NCBI GenBank assembly: GCA_051277005.1 | Contig: JBNMPS010000064.1 | Coordinates: 1 to 14,788 of the forward strand | Length of the DNA stretch: 14,788 nt | DNA from: Dasania sp051277005 | GTDB lineage: Bacteria > Pseudomonadota > Gammaproteobacteria > Pseudomonadales > Dasaniaceae | Direction of reading: 5' to 3' | In this document: piece after piece, positions 1-7,906 of the stretch | Position numbering within the stretch: position 1 is the stretch's first letter | Layout: each line of letters opens with the position of its first letter | Translations under genes and position numbers: made by a program | The notes under the pieces: model-generated | The model's database searches: none | What the model was told of the DNA's origin: nothing | The model's input: the letters and a program-made list of their open reading frames with translations, nothing else

Positions 1-171
1 TTGAATGAAGAGCAGGTGCAAGAAGTGGTGGCCTTTCTACAGGCATTAACTGATCGTTGTACTGAAAGTCGTGAGTGTTTAAATGATTGGATAGTGGATG
101 AAGATGATGTTGCGAACTTTCCGGATCTGTTGCCACTGATAGCTGAGGATAGTGTTGGAGTGATTTTATAG
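1..171 (+). CDS. C-terminal end of a di-haem cytochrome c peroxidase-like (MauG family) protein, partial
   Basis: The first 56 codons form an open frame that enters from the left edge and stops at TAG 169-171. The segment NEEQVQEVVAFLQALTD resembles the last haem-domain helix of MauG/CcpA-type di-haem peroxidases, which usually read L-T-x-x-x-x-x-D-L-V-A-F-L-x-A-L-T-D. The following acidic tail, with two cysteines and a C-L-x-x-W-I motif, also fits that group. Such proteins are periplasmic and reduce peroxide or oxidise a substrate with two c-type haems; the haem CxxCH motifs would lie outside the window. The first codon is TTG by chance of the cut and is probably not the start. The assignment rests on a short tail only. 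Confidence 0.6.
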   Translation: MNEEQVQEVVAFLQALTDRCTESRECLNDWIVDEDDVANFPDLLPLIAEDSVGVIL

Positions 172-211
172 GGGGATCTTAATGAAAAAATAAGGTGAAA
201 ACCGGACTTAT

Positions 212-238
212 AAAAAAGGGGCTTAGCGCCCCTTTTTT
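212..238. terminator. Bidirectional intrinsic terminator between the peroxidase gene and the MCP gene
   Basis: The stem is AAAAAAGGGGC (212-222) with GCCCCTTTTTT (228-238) around a 5-base loop, followed by a T tract on either strand. It lies between two converging genes and can end both transcripts. Confidence 0.85.
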
Positions 239-261
239 TGTTTTATTGAAAAACTTGGTGG

Positions 262-1434
262 TTAAACGCAGATGCGTTTTAGTAATTCATCAACCTGTCG
301 TGAAATGTCTTGTTGATCTAAAGCGCGTTCAGCAATGCTACTCAAATTGGCGCTAACCTCACGACCTTGATCCGCAACAGCGTGCATACGCTGATTGATT
401 TCACCGGTGACAGACGTTTGTGAGCTGGTACCGTCAGCAATTTGATTAGTCAGTTCAGTTACATTACTAATAACATCATGGATTTGCTGAAGTAACTGCT
501 CAATGTTTTGGCTTTGTTCTAGGCTGTTATGGCTCAGTTCACGACCTTGTTCCATCGCTTTTACCGCTGATTGAGCTTTACCTTGTAAGCCTTCTACCAT
601 GTTTTGAATTTCTACGGTTGCTTCTTGAGTACGATGCGCCAAGGCGCGAACCTCATCAGCGACCACTGCGAAGCCACGACCTTGTTCACCGGCGCGGGCA
701 GCTTCGATGGCAGCGTTTAGTGCCAGTAGATTGGTTTGCTCGGCGATACTACCGATCACCTCCAAAACTGAGCCAATTTGAGCGCTTTCTTCCTGTAACT
801 GAGCAACGTTTTCCGTCATGCTGACTACGGTATCGGCTAGGGTGCTCATTGAGCTTTGGTTGCTACTTGACGCTTGGCTGCCGTGTTCTATCATGCCGGC
901 AACTTCTCGAACAGTTGAGGAGATTTCACCTGCATTTTCGGCTAAAGCGGTTGATGTGGAGGCAACATGATCGATAGAGCTGGCAATGGCATCTAACTCG
1001 GTCGTGCTGTTTTGCAGCTGGTTGACCGAGTTGGTCATTCTGCTGGCTTGATCGGCAGAGTTGTCGCGAGCATTGTTGGCATTGTCATGAAGCTTGGTCA
1101 TAACCTCGCGCAAGTGTTGAACAAAATCAACCAATGATTGGGTGAAGTGGCTAATCTCATCACTGCCTTGGTCCTCAGGGGTATTTGAGGGGTTTTTTTG
1201 AGTATTGGCGACCAGGTCAATGTAGTTCTGCAGATTAACTAGACGCTTGTTGATCAGCTGTTGAGTCAATATCCATGAGGTTATTGCCAAAGCTGCGGTG
1301 ACCCCAGCGAGCAGAATAAGTACGCTCCCGGAACTTAGTGTGTCGGGTAGCGCTAGCCAGCTTAGGACTAGCAGGGCCACACCGACCAACATTACAGGTA
1401 GAGCAATACGGACAGAAACTGATGATCCAATCAT
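262..1434 (-). CDS. Methyl-accepting chemotaxis protein with minimal periplasmic region
   Basis: This 390-residue protein is a chemoreceptor-type signal transducer of the inner membrane. Two membrane helices (about 10-29 and 37-57) are separated by only some 7 residues, so there is no periplasmic ligand domain. A HAMP-like linker (about 58-112) is followed by a long coiled-coil signalling domain. Its hairpin tip at 231-267 carries the family signature for contact with CheA and CheW (EQTNLLALNAAIEAARAGE, then GRGFAVVADEVRALAHRT). No C-terminal CheR/CheB docking pentapeptide is visible; it ends KRICV. Without a sensory domain it may sense through its membrane helices or the cytoplasmic face, or work with a partner. 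The start is ATG with AAGG about 9 bases upstream. It lies 143 bases downstream of the lipoprotein gene on the same strand and may have its own promoter. Confidence 0.93.
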   Translation of the reverse strand: MIGSSVSVRIALPVMLVGVALLVLSWLALPDTLSSGSVLILLAGVTAALAITSWILTQQLINKRLVNLQNYIDLVANTQKNPSNTPEDQGSDEISHFTQSLVDFVQHLREVMTKLHDNANNARDNSADQASRMTNSVNQLQNSTTELDAIASSIDHVASTSTALAENAGEISSTVREVAGMIEHGSQASSSNQSSMSTLADTVVSMTENVAQLQEESAQIGSVLEVIGSIAEQTNLLALNAAIEAARAGEQGRGFAVVADEVRALAHRTQEATVEIQNMVEGLQGKAQSAVKAMEQGRELSHNSLEQSQNIEQLLQQIHDVISNVTELTNQIADGTSSQTSVTGEINQRMHAVADQGREVSANLSSIAERALDQQDISRQVDELLKRICV

Positions 1435-1510
1435 GATTTAAAGCCTTTAGTTATGTAACGGTATCTGATTGTTTTTGGTCAAGACACACTATTAAGCAGA
1501 TTGACCTTCT

Positions 1511-1544
1511 ATTATAGCGGCAGTTCTCAGTTTAGCTTGAGAAC
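1511..1544 (-). promoter_or_regulatory. Possible MCP promoter -10 box with an inverted repeat at the -35 region
   Basis: On the minus strand a perfect TATAAT (1516-1511) lies 77 bases before the MCP start. No good -35 box is seen. In its place is an inverted repeat, GTTCTCA(G) 1523-1530 with TTGAGAAC 1537-1544, centred near the expected -35. It has no T tract and so does not look like a terminator. An activator or repressor operator would explain a -10 without a -35, but this is inference. Confidence 0.35.
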
Positions 1545-1577
1545 CTTATGAGTACAATCTGTAATAGAAAGCTTAGC

Positions 1578-2660
1578 TTAGGGTAGTTTGTTAAGGTTTT
1601 CTAGAAAGCGTTGAGCCCTTTTGAGCTTTTGGTTGATATTCCCCTGGTTGGGGGAGAGTTGCTGGGCCTTTTGCCAGTAATCGATCGCCTTTTCGAGGTT
1701 GCCGAGGGCGTAGTAATGCTGGCCCTGGTTAATGAGTGCTTCAATATGCTGACTTAGAGCTTGTTGAGACTCACCGATGATTTTTTCTTGGTTTGCACTC
1801 AGGTGCTCTTGTTGCTGCAATTGAACGATAGTTGCTAGGGCCTGTTGCCACTGCGCGTTTTTATGTTGGTTATTTAGCGTCTGAGTTAGACGAATGTTCT
1901 TTAAGCGCTGCTGGTTAAGGGCATCGGTTATTTGTTGCTGCTGGTTCTTGTTAATGGCCGCGGTGATGTTTTGATCTAGTGAGCGTATCGCCGGGTTTGA
2001 GCCTAGCTCTTTGGCGCTGGTTACCAATGAACGGGCTTGCGGCCAATTTTTATCGTCTGCCGCTAACTGAGCGGCGAGAAGTAAAATGGCAAAATGATCG
2101 GCGGAGACTTGCTCGCTTTGAATTTGCAGTGTCTTGTAGCTGACTTGGCTGGGGTCAGCGCTTAGCAAGGCCTCGATTAAGCGCTTGGTGGGTTTGAATT
2201 GCTGGGCTTGCAAGATGGCAATAGCGGTTTTTTGTTGTAAAACGAACTGTTTTTGGCTGGCTAAAATTTTGTCTAGCTCATGCTGAAGTATGGACTGGTT
2301 GGGGTTATTTCGATTAACTTTGTCCAGTAATACAATCGCTGCTGGCCATTGTTGTTTTTTGATGAGTTGGCGGCTTTTGTGAATAGTTCGGTAGGCAAGG
2401 GTTCTCTGTAATTTGGTGATATTGGTTTTTTGCTGTTGCAGATATAGGTGGTCAGGGTTATTTACGGAGCTATTCTCGAGCAAGAGTAGGGCTTGATAAT
2501 AATTGCGTTGCTCCAACAATTGATTGAGTTTTTGTTTATCGCTTAATTGCCAATATTCGAGATTGCTGCAAGCGGTGCCTAGCAAAATGCAACAGGCCGC
2601 TAGCAAGACGGTTTTGATATTACGGAGTTGAATACAGGTTTTTGTTGAGAATATCGTCAA
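1578..2660 (-). CDS. Gln-rich TPR-containing putative lipoprotein
   Basis: This 360-residue protein has a lipoprotein-like leader: basic residues R13 and K16, a hydrophobic stretch 17-27, then L-G-T-A-C with Cys31 as the possible lipidated residue. The -3 position is Gly, so the lipobox is not canonical. The mature part is helical and very rich in Gln and Leu. A recognisable tetratricopeptide repeat is at about 309-342 (GQHYYALGNLEKAIDYWQKA); earlier segments look like degenerate repeats. It is probably an envelope scaffold. The start is TTG at 2660, inside the cyclase gene (41-base overlap) with only a weak ribosome site, so translational coupling to the cyclase is likely. A start nearer the hydrophobic core is possible, but no ATG is present there. 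No specific function is recognised. Confidence 0.75.
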   Translation of the reverse strand: MTIFSTKTCIQLRNIKTVLLAACCILLGTACSNLEYWQLSDKQKLNQLLEQRNYYQALLLLENSSVNNPDHLYLQQQKTNITKLQRTLAYRTIHKSRQLIKKQQWPAAIVLLDKVNRNNPNQSILQHELDKILASQKQFVLQQKTAIAILQAQQFKPTKRLIEALLSADPSQVSYKTLQIQSEQVSADHFAILLLAAQLAADDKNWPQARSLVTSAKELGSNPAIRSLDQNITAAINKNQQQQITDALNQQRLKNIRLTQTLNNQHKNAQWQQALATIVQLQQQEHLSANQEKIIGESQQALSQHIEALINQGQHYYALGNLEKAIDYWQKAQQLSPNQGNINQKLKRAQRFLENLNKLP

Positions 2661-4113
2661 TTAAAGAGTCCATGCTGAGTAGGTGCTCGGGTGCTACATC
2701 GGTCACTAAAAAGGTGGGAACATGTTTTTCTTTACCGCGAACCCGAATGTTTTTGTGTTTGTTGGCTCGTATGCTACCTGCGATTAAGCTCAGTTCACAG
2801 GTGTCATAGGTCGCTAATATGCTGCCGGCAGACGCTTCTGCGCATAGCCTTGACGCAAGGTTAACACTATCGCCAACCACTGTGTATTCCATTCGTTTTT
2901 GATCACCCAAAATTCCGGCCAGCATAGGGCCGCTGTTGATACCAATACTTAACTGTATCTTGGGCAAGCCTTGATCATCTCGTTGCTGGTTTATTCTGGC
3001 GGTGAGCTTTTGCATCAGTACGGCACAGGCGATGGCATGAAACTGATGCTCATCGTCTTCCTTAGGCGTGCCAAATACGACCATGGCACAATCACCGATA
3101 AATTTGTCGATAGTGCCAAAATAACGATGGGCGCAGGCGGTGAAATAAGAAAAGTACTCATTCAATAATTCGGCGACCTTTTCTGGGCTGAGTTGCTCCG
3201 ACATGGTGGTAAAACCGACGATGTCGGCAAATAGTACGGTGGCGTTGACTCTCTCGCCCCTAACTTCAACGGTGTCCAGCTGCTTGAGTAATTGTTCGGC
3301 GACATCTTTGGCGAGAAAGCGGTCTAGCATCGATTCAACCTGCTGCTTTCTTAGTAGACCGTCACCCATTTGATTGATGGTTGTTATTAAATGGCCTAAT
3401 TCGTCGTTGCGTCTTTCCGTAATGGGTTTAAAGGTGCCTTGGCTTAGTTGCCGTGTTGCCTCTAGCATTTGTCGTATGGGGTTGGAAATATGCCGGCTAA
3501 TAAAGTAGGCCGCGACTAAGCTGCCAAGAATAACAGAGACACTCACCCAGAGCATAACCCTGAGAATATTGGTATAGGTGCTTGAGAGTAAATTAGTTTT
3601 GAGTTGAGTAATAACATAGCCGCCGACTTTGTTGTGAAACTCGATAGGTGTCACCGTTTGTATGATGCTCTGTGAACTATTGCGATGATTACTCCGCTGC
3701 TGTTGATAGCCATTAATAAGTTGCTGGGCGTTATCGGGCGTGAGTTTTGCCAGCTCACTCTGAGTAATGAGTTGCTGTTTATTATTAAGAATGGTTGCAT
3801 CAATCGCTCTAGGCAGCTGAGCAAAGTTGTTAACCATTAGCTGCATAGTGAGTGAGTCATCAGTAAATAGAGGCTCCCGCAAGGCTCCCGCTAGCTGCCG
3901 AGACATGGCGGCGCTAAAATCTTGAATTTCCTGGTCTTGAATAGCGCTTTGCTGGTTGAGCGTGGTGACACTTATGATTGAGATTGCACTAATGATCAAA
4001 GATGAAATCATGATCGGTAGTTTAATAGCTAGTGGCAATTTGTTGAGCGCAATATATCTCATCATAGCTAATTGGCCGTTGTGGCTACCGATAGGGTTGG
4101 CCAAAGGATACAA
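2620..4113 (-). CDS. Membrane class III adenylate cyclase with HAMP domain
   Basis: This protein makes cyclic AMP from ATP at the inner membrane. A first membrane helix (about 33-50) and a second (about 184-206) enclose a periplasmic domain of some 135 residues. A HAMP linker (about 207-260) leads to a class III catalytic domain (about 288-475). The two metal-binding aspartates are D297 (LFADIVGFT) and D341 (DKFIGD). K337 and T411 occupy the purine-selecting positions expected for ATP, and N418 and R422 (VNLASRL) the transition-state positions. All key residues are present, so it should be active as a homodimer. The chosen start is TTG at 4113, with AAGGG 7 bases upstream. ATG codons at 4065 and 4062 would drop 16 or 17 residues before the first helix and are a real alternative. 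Its 3' end overlaps the lipoprotein gene, suggesting a receptor cyclase paired with an envelope protein. Confidence 0.92.
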   Translation of the reverse strand: MYPLANPIGSHNGQLAMMRYIALNKLPLAIKLPIMISSLIISAISIISVTTLNQQSAIQDQEIQDFSAAMSRQLAGALREPLFTDDSLTMQLMVNNFAQLPRAIDATILNNKQQLITQSELAKLTPDNAQQLINGYQQQRSNHRNSSQSIIQTVTPIEFHNKVGGYVITQLKTNLLSSTYTNILRVMLWVSVSVILGSLVAAYFISRHISNPIRQMLEATRQLSQGTFKPITERRNDELGHLITTINQMGDGLLRKQQVESMLDRFLAKDVAEQLLKQLDTVEVRGERVNATVLFADIVGFTTMSEQLSPEKVAELLNEYFSYFTACAHRYFGTIDKFIGDCAMVVFGTPKEDDEHQFHAIACAVLMQKLTARINQQRDDQGLPKIQLSIGINSGPMLAGILGDQKRMEYTVVGDSVNLASRLCAEASAGSILATYDTCELSLIAGSIRANKHKNIRVRGKEKHVPTFLVTDVAPEHLLSMDSLIDDILNKNLYSTP

Positions 4114-4171
4114 GTATAGCCCTTGAATGTGTTGGCTGTGTGATCTTGGTCAGGTTTATGGCTAAAAAATG

Positions 4172-4660
4172 CTAGCGTTTACTTTGTGTTTTGGCTAATT
4201 CCTCATGAGATACCACATCGTAATGCGCTTGGTAGCCCTCTTTAGAAATACGGCAATGATGGCAGGCGGTGGCTTGATGGGATATTTTTGCCCAGCCGGT
4301 AGGCGAATATTTTTCAGCCCATTTGCAGGGGGCATAATAGTAGTTGCCTTTTTTAGTGCCCTGCATGGCTAAATAGTCGCTGCTTAAAATCATGTCACGG
4401 TTGATATGGGATAATTCACCGCCGCAAAAGTGGCAGTAACTGGTAATTGTTTTTGCATAAAACCAAATCGCTAGGCCGACAAGTGTTCCGACAGCATAAA
4501 TGATTAAATCCTTGAGGGGTGGCAAGCCTATCGTGATGGAAAAGTGCACGACACTGCCGATAGACGCTGAAATTAATAGCGTTGCAAATACGGCTAAAAG
4601 CGTTCGCAGGATATTCTTTTCAATGATGTTGACGCGGTTATAGGTTTCGGGGCTGTCCAT
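4172..4660 (-). CDS. Hypothetical two-helix membrane protein with two CxxC pairs
   Basis: I do not recognise a family for this 162-residue protein. Two membrane helices (about 19-41 and 50-70) are followed by a cytoplasmic or periplasmic part with two cysteine pairs, Y-C-H-F-C-G-G near 76-81 and A-C-H-H-C-R near 132-137. About 50 residues separate the pairs, which could together bind one zinc ion like a split zinc ribbon. The ribosome site before the ATG is weak. It ends 58 bases before the cyclase start on the same strand, so it may be the first gene of that transcript. A redox or metal role is possible but unproven. Confidence 0.7.
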   Translation of the reverse strand: MDSPETYNRVNIIEKNILRTLLAVFATLLISASIGSVVHFSITIGLPPLKDLIIYAVGTLVGLAIWFYAKTITSYCHFCGGELSHINRDMILSSDYLAMQGTKKGNYYYAPCKWAEKYSPTGWAKISHQATACHHCRISKEGYQAHYDVVSHEELAKTQSKR

Positions 4661-4808
4661 TCGGCAGGGTTATCCACTTAAAGTGTCATATATTTGCAAA
4701 GCGCAAGCTTATTGTATGAAGCTACCGTAAACAAGACTAGGCTTAATTATTACTTTACCGCAACATGGTTGGGGCGCTGCCCTGGGGTTAAGCTGGCATA
4801 GCGTTATA

Positions 4809-4836
4809 TTGCACTATGCTGTGATCCTGATATAAA
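4809..4836 (+). promoter_or_regulatory. Sigma-70 promoter for ubiX
   Basis: TTGCAC (4809-4814), a 16-base spacer and TATAAA (4831-4836), with TG one base before the -10 box (extended -10). Transcription would start near 4843, about 37 bases before the ubiX ATG. An inverted repeat GCATAG (4796-4801) / CTATGC (4814-4819) flanks the -35 box and could be an operator. Confidence 0.6.
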
Positions 4837-4879
4837 GGCGGTCTAGTATAAGTAATGTAAACGTCTTTTAGGTTTTTTT

Positions 4880-5458
4880 ATGACAAAGCAGCGGTTGATA
4901 GTGGGTATTTCTGGCGCCTCAGGGGTGATATATGGTGTACGGATGTTGGAATTGTTAAAAAACACTCGTATTGAAACTCACTTGGTTATGAGTAAATCTG
5001 CTGAGTTGACGCTCAATTATGAAACAGACCTTAAAGCAGCCGATGTACAGGCTCTGGCAGATGAGGTACATGCCATTAAAAATGTAGGGGCTTCAATTGC
5101 GAGTGGCTCCTTCAAGACGTTAGGCATGGTGGTGGCGCCTTGCTCCATTCGTAGTATGTCAGAAATTGCCTGTGGAGTAACATCGAGCTTGTTGACCCGC
5201 GCGGCGGATGTGGTGTTAAAAGAACGTCGTAAGTTGGTGTTGATGGTAAGAGAGACACCTTTTCATACGGGTCATTTACGTACCATGACAGCCTTATCTG
5301 AAATGGGGGCGATTATTGCGCCGCCCCTGCCGGGTTTTTATGCACAGCCTAAAACGATTGCCGATATTATTGATCACAGCGTGGGGCGTACGTTGGATTT
5401 ATTTGATATCGATGTGGGTGTGGTAAACCGTTGGGGCGAAGAGCCATCTAGTGAGTGA
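4880..5458 (+). CDS. ubiX: Flavin prenyltransferase UbiX
   Basis: UbiX joins dimethylallyl phosphate to reduced FMN to make prenylated FMN, the cofactor of the decarboxylase UbiD in ubiquinone synthesis. It acts in the cytoplasm as a dodecamer in known cases. The 192 residues match the family length. Motifs seen are GISGASG (9-15) for FMN phosphate binding, SGSF (75-78), APCS (86-89) and RETP (124-127). E48 and E141 lie where catalytic glutamates are expected. The start is ATG with AGG about 8 bases upstream and its own promoter. It is a single gene whose end overlaps the convergent DUF501 gene by 11 bases. Confidence 0.95.
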   Translation: MTKQRLIVGISGASGVIYGVRMLELLKNTRIETHLVMSKSAELTLNYETDLKAADVQALADEVHAIKNVGASIASGSFKTLGMVVAPCSIRSMSEIACGVTSSLLTRAADVVLKERRKLVLMVRETPFHTGHLRTMTALSEMGAIIAPPLPGFYAQPKTIADIIDHSVGRTLDLFDIDVGVVNRWGEEPSSE

Positions 5459-5951
5459 TGACTAATTGCTTGAGTTGAAACTCATTATCCATTAAGTGTC
5501 CAATCACATTGTGCTCGGCTAAATGATGGGCGTATTGCATATGTAGGCAGCGCACTTTGTCCCACTGCATAATTCCTCCAATACCATATTGATCAAACAA
5601 TTTTGAAAAACCTAGAGCTTCAATACGTGCCTTATCTTCGGGTAGCATGGTTTGCCAGCGCCTGGCGACATAGTCTTGTTGGTTTTGCAAAAATGCCGCT
5701 CTTAATTCTTCATCGTCTTCTAAACGTTGTTCTATAGTCTTAACCCAGCCTTGGGTTTCGATGGTGCCTATGGCTTTGCTCAAGGTTTTTGAACACAGCC
5801 AGTAAAGGGTGGGAAAGGGTTTGTCATCAACCAGTGATTGCATTTGTAGCACTAGCGGAATGCCAGAGGCTGACTCCGCAGCAATACGGATAATGCCTCT
5901 AGGCTTCCTACCGAGTTGTTGCTCAATAATGGCGAGTTGATTGTTATTCAT
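5448..5951 (-). CDS. DUF501 family protein
   Basis: This 167-residue protein matches the DUF501 pattern: GRKPRG (14-19), G-I-P near 30-32, the core PFPTLYWL (45-52), a charged helical middle, GIGG (123-126) and R-C-L-H-x-x-Y-A-H-H-L-A (134-145) followed by a short N-V-I-G. The conserved Cys and His residues suggest a metal or catalytic site, but no function is established for the family as far as I know. It is soluble, with no signal peptide. The start is ATG at 5951 with no clear Shine-Dalgarno. It converges on ubiX with an 11-base overlap and no terminator between them. Confidence 0.88.
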   Translation of the reverse strand: MNNNQLAIIEQQLGRKPRGIIRIAAESASGIPLVLQMQSLVDDKPFPTLYWLCSKTLSKAIGTIETQGWVKTIEQRLEDDEELRAAFLQNQQDYVARRWQTMLPEDKARIEALGFSKLFDQYGIGGIMQWDKVRCLHMQYAHHLAEHNVIGHLMDNEFQLKQLVITH

Positions 5952-6038
5952 ACAAAGCTTTTTTTGTGAAAGAAAAATTTATGAAAGCGTGTGGCAATTT
6001 CAAAAATTGAGACCTGAGTGAAACGTAATCATAGACCT

Positions 6039-6059
6039 TATGCTAAATTATTAAGCATA
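6039..6059. promoter_or_regulatory. Palindrome upstream of the propeller gene, possible operator
   Basis: The arms TATGCT (6039-6044) and AGCATA (6054-6059) are separated by 9 AT-rich bases, 38 bases before the ATG of the propeller gene. No T tract follows. No convincing -35/-10 pair could be fixed nearby, so this is a candidate regulator site only. Confidence 0.25.
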
Positions 6060-6097
6060 TAACAATAACAGCGTGGCTTATTGCTAAGGATTTTACC

Positions 6098-7792
6098 ATG
6101 AATAGGGAAGTAGATACCAAGACGGCTTTAGTGGTTATCGTTTTTTTTGTGGCGGTGAATTCAGCATGGATGCATTTTAATACCAAGGTCTTACAGGTTG
6201 ATTCGCCAGGATTTGTCAGAATTAATCCGGCGGGTAATGTAGCGGTCAATTTAGGTGGTGATTTTTATGAGGTGACGCCTGAAGGGGCCGATCTGCTGCA
6301 CTACTCTGCCGATGATTTTGGCTTGCAGGGGATTATGGGTGATTTCGCATTTTTCAGTAATGGCGATATATTACTTTACAGCTCGTCTTACCAGCCAACA
6401 TTAAAAAACAAATTAAATACCGTCGCTCGTTTAGAAAATGACTCCCGTGAAAAAGTAGGGGGTGAAGGCTTTTATCGCTGTGTCATTCAAACATTGATGT
6501 GCTCAGATTTTTCTTTAGTGTTGCCCGTGTTTGATAGAGTCTTTCGGTTAACCATCGATAAAGACGACAATGTTTATTTGGCGGACACCAGCCGGCATCG
6601 TGTGTATAAACTTAATGAAACGGGGGATATTTTAGCTGAGTTTAACCAAGGGTTGAGGTTCCCTAATGATTTGGTCGTGGTTGACTCAGTCTTGTGGCAA
6701 GTGAATACCAATCATCATGAGTTACTCGCCGTTGATGTGAGTACAGAAACCTTTGGCGAAAAACTCGGTGGCTTTGTGGTGGCCATGCCGGGGAGGGACT
6801 TTCCGTCTGATCTAGAAAAAGTGGCAGATTATTGGTATGTGTTATCAATGGATAACGGCATGATGAACGGCAAGTTGGGGCGATTTAATAAAGACGGTGA
6901 GTTACTCCATACGGCAGACCTTGGCAGAGGCGCTGACCCAGTGACTATTGTTCATGTTGGGGGCAAACTGATTGTTGCTGATGTTCGTAATATGAAGTTT
7001 CTCGCTCTTGATGCGAAGAGTTTGTCTGTGCTTAGCGACTTTACGAGCACCAATATATCAGAGCATTTATTACGAGCTAAACAGCAGGCTAATAAAAATC
7101 AACGATTAGCCTGGGCGGTGGTTGGTTTTGGTTTGATAGGCTTTATGGTGCTGGCTTATTTTGCAATAAAATCTGAGGTTACGGCCATTGATGAAGACGT
7201 CAATAATTCCGTACGAAATAACACTTCTTTAGACATGCCAACAGAAGATGGTCAGGCGTACTGGCTACCAGAATCGAAGCAGTTTTTATACGCGAGAACG
7301 TATTTTAAATGGGTTCTGCCAATAGTCGCCATCGGGGGTGTTGTGTTATGCGCGGTTAGCTTTTTCACGTTAAAAAACTCATTTATTTTTTTAGTCATTG
7401 CAATCATTATTTTGGGAGTAAGTTATTTCATAAGGCGAATGTTTAAGCAGATTTCAGATGTGGCTCTAGGGGTTCAGGAGGCGTCATTGTTACTGAAGTC
7501 TAGTGGCAAGCACGTTATTTTAACGGAGTTTAAGCACGTATTTTATTCTCATTCTTTGATCGCGTTGAATGACGGGGTTAACGATATTCTTGTGCCCATA
7601 AAACTATTTGAAATAACGGAATTTGAGCGATGGGTTAAACCGAGGTTGCAGAGCGCTAAATATCTTAATGAATTTCAAATGATGAAAGTTCAATGGCAAA
7701 TGAAAAGTCCGATGTTAATAGAACTGATCAAGCTGTTAGTTTTCTTGCTGGGTACTATTCTAGTTATTGAAATATGGCGTGGCTGGCAATGA
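6098..7792 (+). CDS. Membrane-anchored NHL-like beta-propeller protein of unknown function
   Basis: This 564-residue protein has a membrane helix at 9-26 and then a large domain (about 30-325) made of repeating beta strands with propeller signatures. The clearest blade is D-D-N-V-Y-L-A-D-T-S-R-H-R-V-Y-K-L (156-172), typical of NHL/SMP-30-like propellers. C128 and C135 could form a disulfide, which fits a periplasmic location. Helices follow at about 337-356, 403-424, 427-447 and 541-559. Loops at 357-402 and 448-540 would be cytoplasmic if the N-terminus is inside. The start is ATG with TAAGGA about 8 bases upstream. Its stop overlaps the next start as ATGA, so the following small membrane protein is translationally coupled and probably a partner. 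The propeller may bind a ligand or protein in the periplasm; I do not recognise a named family. Confidence 0.82.
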   Translation: MNREVDTKTALVVIVFFVAVNSAWMHFNTKVLQVDSPGFVRINPAGNVAVNLGGDFYEVTPEGADLLHYSADDFGLQGIMGDFAFFSNGDILLYSSSYQPTLKNKLNTVARLENDSREKVGGEGFYRCVIQTLMCSDFSLVLPVFDRVFRLTIDKDDNVYLADTSRHRVYKLNETGDILAEFNQGLRFPNDLVVVDSVLWQVNTNHHELLAVDVSTETFGEKLGGFVVAMPGRDFPSDLEKVADYWYVLSMDNGMMNGKLGRFNKDGELLHTADLGRGADPVTIVHVGGKLIVADVRNMKFLALDAKSLSVLSDFTSTNISEHLLRAKQQANKNQRLAWAVVGFGLIGFMVLAYFAIKSEVTAIDEDVNNSVRNNTSLDMPTEDGQAYWLPESKQFLYARTYFKWVLPIVAIGGVVLCAVSFFTLKNSFIFLVIAIIILGVSYFIRRMFKQISDVALGVQEASLLLKSSGKHVILTEFKHVFYSHSLIALNDGVNDILVPIKLFEITEFERWVKPRLQSAKYLNEFQMMKVQWQMKSPMLIELIKLLVFLLGTILVIEIWRGWQ

Positions 7793-7875
7793 TAGTTGCC
7801 GTACTGTCAGTATCGGCATTGTTGGTCGGTTTGTTGGCGACAATCTCCATAGTCTACATAGAGAAAGGGGGATGA
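7789..7875 (+). CDS. Small one-helix membrane peptide, probably the N-terminal part of a frameshifted gene
   Basis: ATG overlaps the stop of the propeller gene as ATGA. Twenty-eight codons give M-I-V-A-V-L-S followed by one hydrophobic helix and a short E-K-G-G end. The TGA stop comes right after a run of five G (7867-7871). Removing one G joins this frame to the next one without a stop, giving a 126-residue protein with about four membrane helices. It is therefore either a true mini-protein or, more likely, the start of the gene continued to 8170. Confidence 0.4.
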   Translation: MIVAVLSVSALLVGLLATISIVYIEKGG

Positions 7876-7906
7876 TTTTTTTGCACAGTTTGCCATAACC
7901 TCGGGT

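Noticed and set aside
1523..1544. Inverted repeat as a terminator of the lipoprotein gene
   Set aside because: No T tract follows on either strand; listed instead as a possible operator.
6043..6249. Minus-strand frame over the start of the propeller gene
   Set aside because: It overlaps the real start and membrane helix of the plus-strand gene and has no ribosome site.
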